Source of the DNA: Planctomycetota bacterium
GTDB taxonomy: Bacteria; Planctomycetota; Phycisphaerae; WQYP01
DNA length: 7,169 nt
Reading direction: 5' to 3'
Assembly (NCBI GenBank): GCA_021780285.1
Contig: JAJXZA010000012.1
Location: 1 to 7,169 of the forward strand
In this document: positions 6,817-7,169 of the stretch, in pieces
Layout: the number at the start of each line of letters is the position of its first letter
Numbering within the stretch: position 1 is the first letter of the stretch
Translations under genes and position numbers: made by a program
Notes under the pieces: model-generated
What the model was told of the DNA's origin: nothing
Database searches by the model: none
What the model saw: only the letters and a program-made list of their open reading frames with translations

Positions 6817-7169
6817 TTAAACCGGCATACCTGTAATGATCGTTTCAAATACGAGCGTGCCGTTGTAAATGCCCTGACAATTGGCCACCACCCGACGCCG
6901 ATTCATGCTGGTCATTTGTGCAATGACATAAAACTTTCCCGGCGGCGACACCGCGCCGCGAAAGCGCGTTTCATCACATTTGGCAAAGCCGATGAAACCC
7001 GCTTCCGGCATCTCCCGGTGCGCAACATACGCGCACAGTTGCGCTGCCGCCTCCAGCATGATTACCCCCGGCATTAAAGGGCGTCCCGGAATGTGCCCGC
7101 GAATCCAAAACTCGTGATCCGTCAGCTCTTTTACGCCGACTGCAGTGAGCGTAGCATGATCCAGATGAA
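6817..7169 (-). CDS. fabZ: 3-hydroxyacyl-ACP dehydratase, FabZ family (N-terminus beyond window)
   Basis: Hot-dog-fold dehydratase that removes water from 3-hydroxyacyl-ACP in type II fatty acid synthesis. The frame enters from the right edge; 116 residues are visible, so about 30 N-terminal residues are missing from a usual 145-150. The signature RGHIPGRPLMPGV is followed by IMLEAAAQLCAY. The predicted catalytic His is encoded at 7095-7093 and the catalytic acidic residue is the Glu at 7053-7051. The Glu rather than Asp, and the short form, favour FabZ over FabA. The ATG at 7074 lies inside the active-site helix region and cannot be the start. The rest (GFAKCDETRFRGAVSPPGKF onward) matches the family's substrate-channel and dimer strands. 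It stops at TAA 63 bases before the UvrC-like gene. FabZ-like paralogues for specialised lipids exist, so the role in the main pathway is not certain. Confidence 0.88.
   Translation of the reverse strand, partial: HLDHATLTAVGVKELTDHEFWIRGHIPGRPLMPGVIMLEAAAQLCAYVAHREMPEAGFIGFAKCDETRFRGAVSPPGKFYVIAQMTSMNRRRVVANCQGIYNGTLVFETIITGMPV

Overview
The window holds five protein-coding genes: one on the + strand, cut by the left edge, and four in a row on the - strand, the last cut by the right edge. There is also a 585-base stretch without an intact gene. The DNA is moderately GC-rich. A Tat-exported, PA14-bearing GH31 glycosidase, a FabZ-type dehydratase with an RGHxPGRPLMPGV motif and a CitMHS_2/NhaD-type antiporter together suggest a Gram-negative environmental polysaccharide degrader. 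Planctomycetota (perhaps Phycisphaerae) is my best guess, made from general impression and not from any marker gene.

Layout. Bases 1-1395 (+): membrane ion antiporter. Bases 1396-1427: short convergent junction with no visible terminator. Bases 4226-1428 (-): exported GH31 enzyme, probably an alpha-xylosidase or related alpha-glycosidase, with a convincing sigma70-like promoter at 4275-4303 and small palindromes over it. Bases 4810-4307 (-): no intact gene, but protein-like segments in two frames that could be a decayed or frameshifted gene. Bases 5297-4812 (-): cytoplasmic cyclophilin-type peptidyl-prolyl isomerase. Bases 6753-5443 (-): UvrC-like protein that keeps the four iron-sulfur cysteines and the UVR motif but has a degenerate GIY-YIG domain and no C-terminal nuclease domain. 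Bases 7169-6817 (-): C-terminal three quarters of a FabZ-family 3-hydroxyacyl-ACP dehydratase.

How the genes relate. The dehydratase and UvrC-like gene are 63 bases apart and may share a transcript. The cyclophilin follows after 145 bases. The GH31 gene has its own promoter and is probably controlled separately, in keeping with sugar-responsive expression. No shared pathway is evident among lipid synthesis, DNA repair, protein folding and glycan breakdown. The most unusual item is the UvrC-like protein. I saw no mobile element, CRISPR array, tRNA or rRNA.
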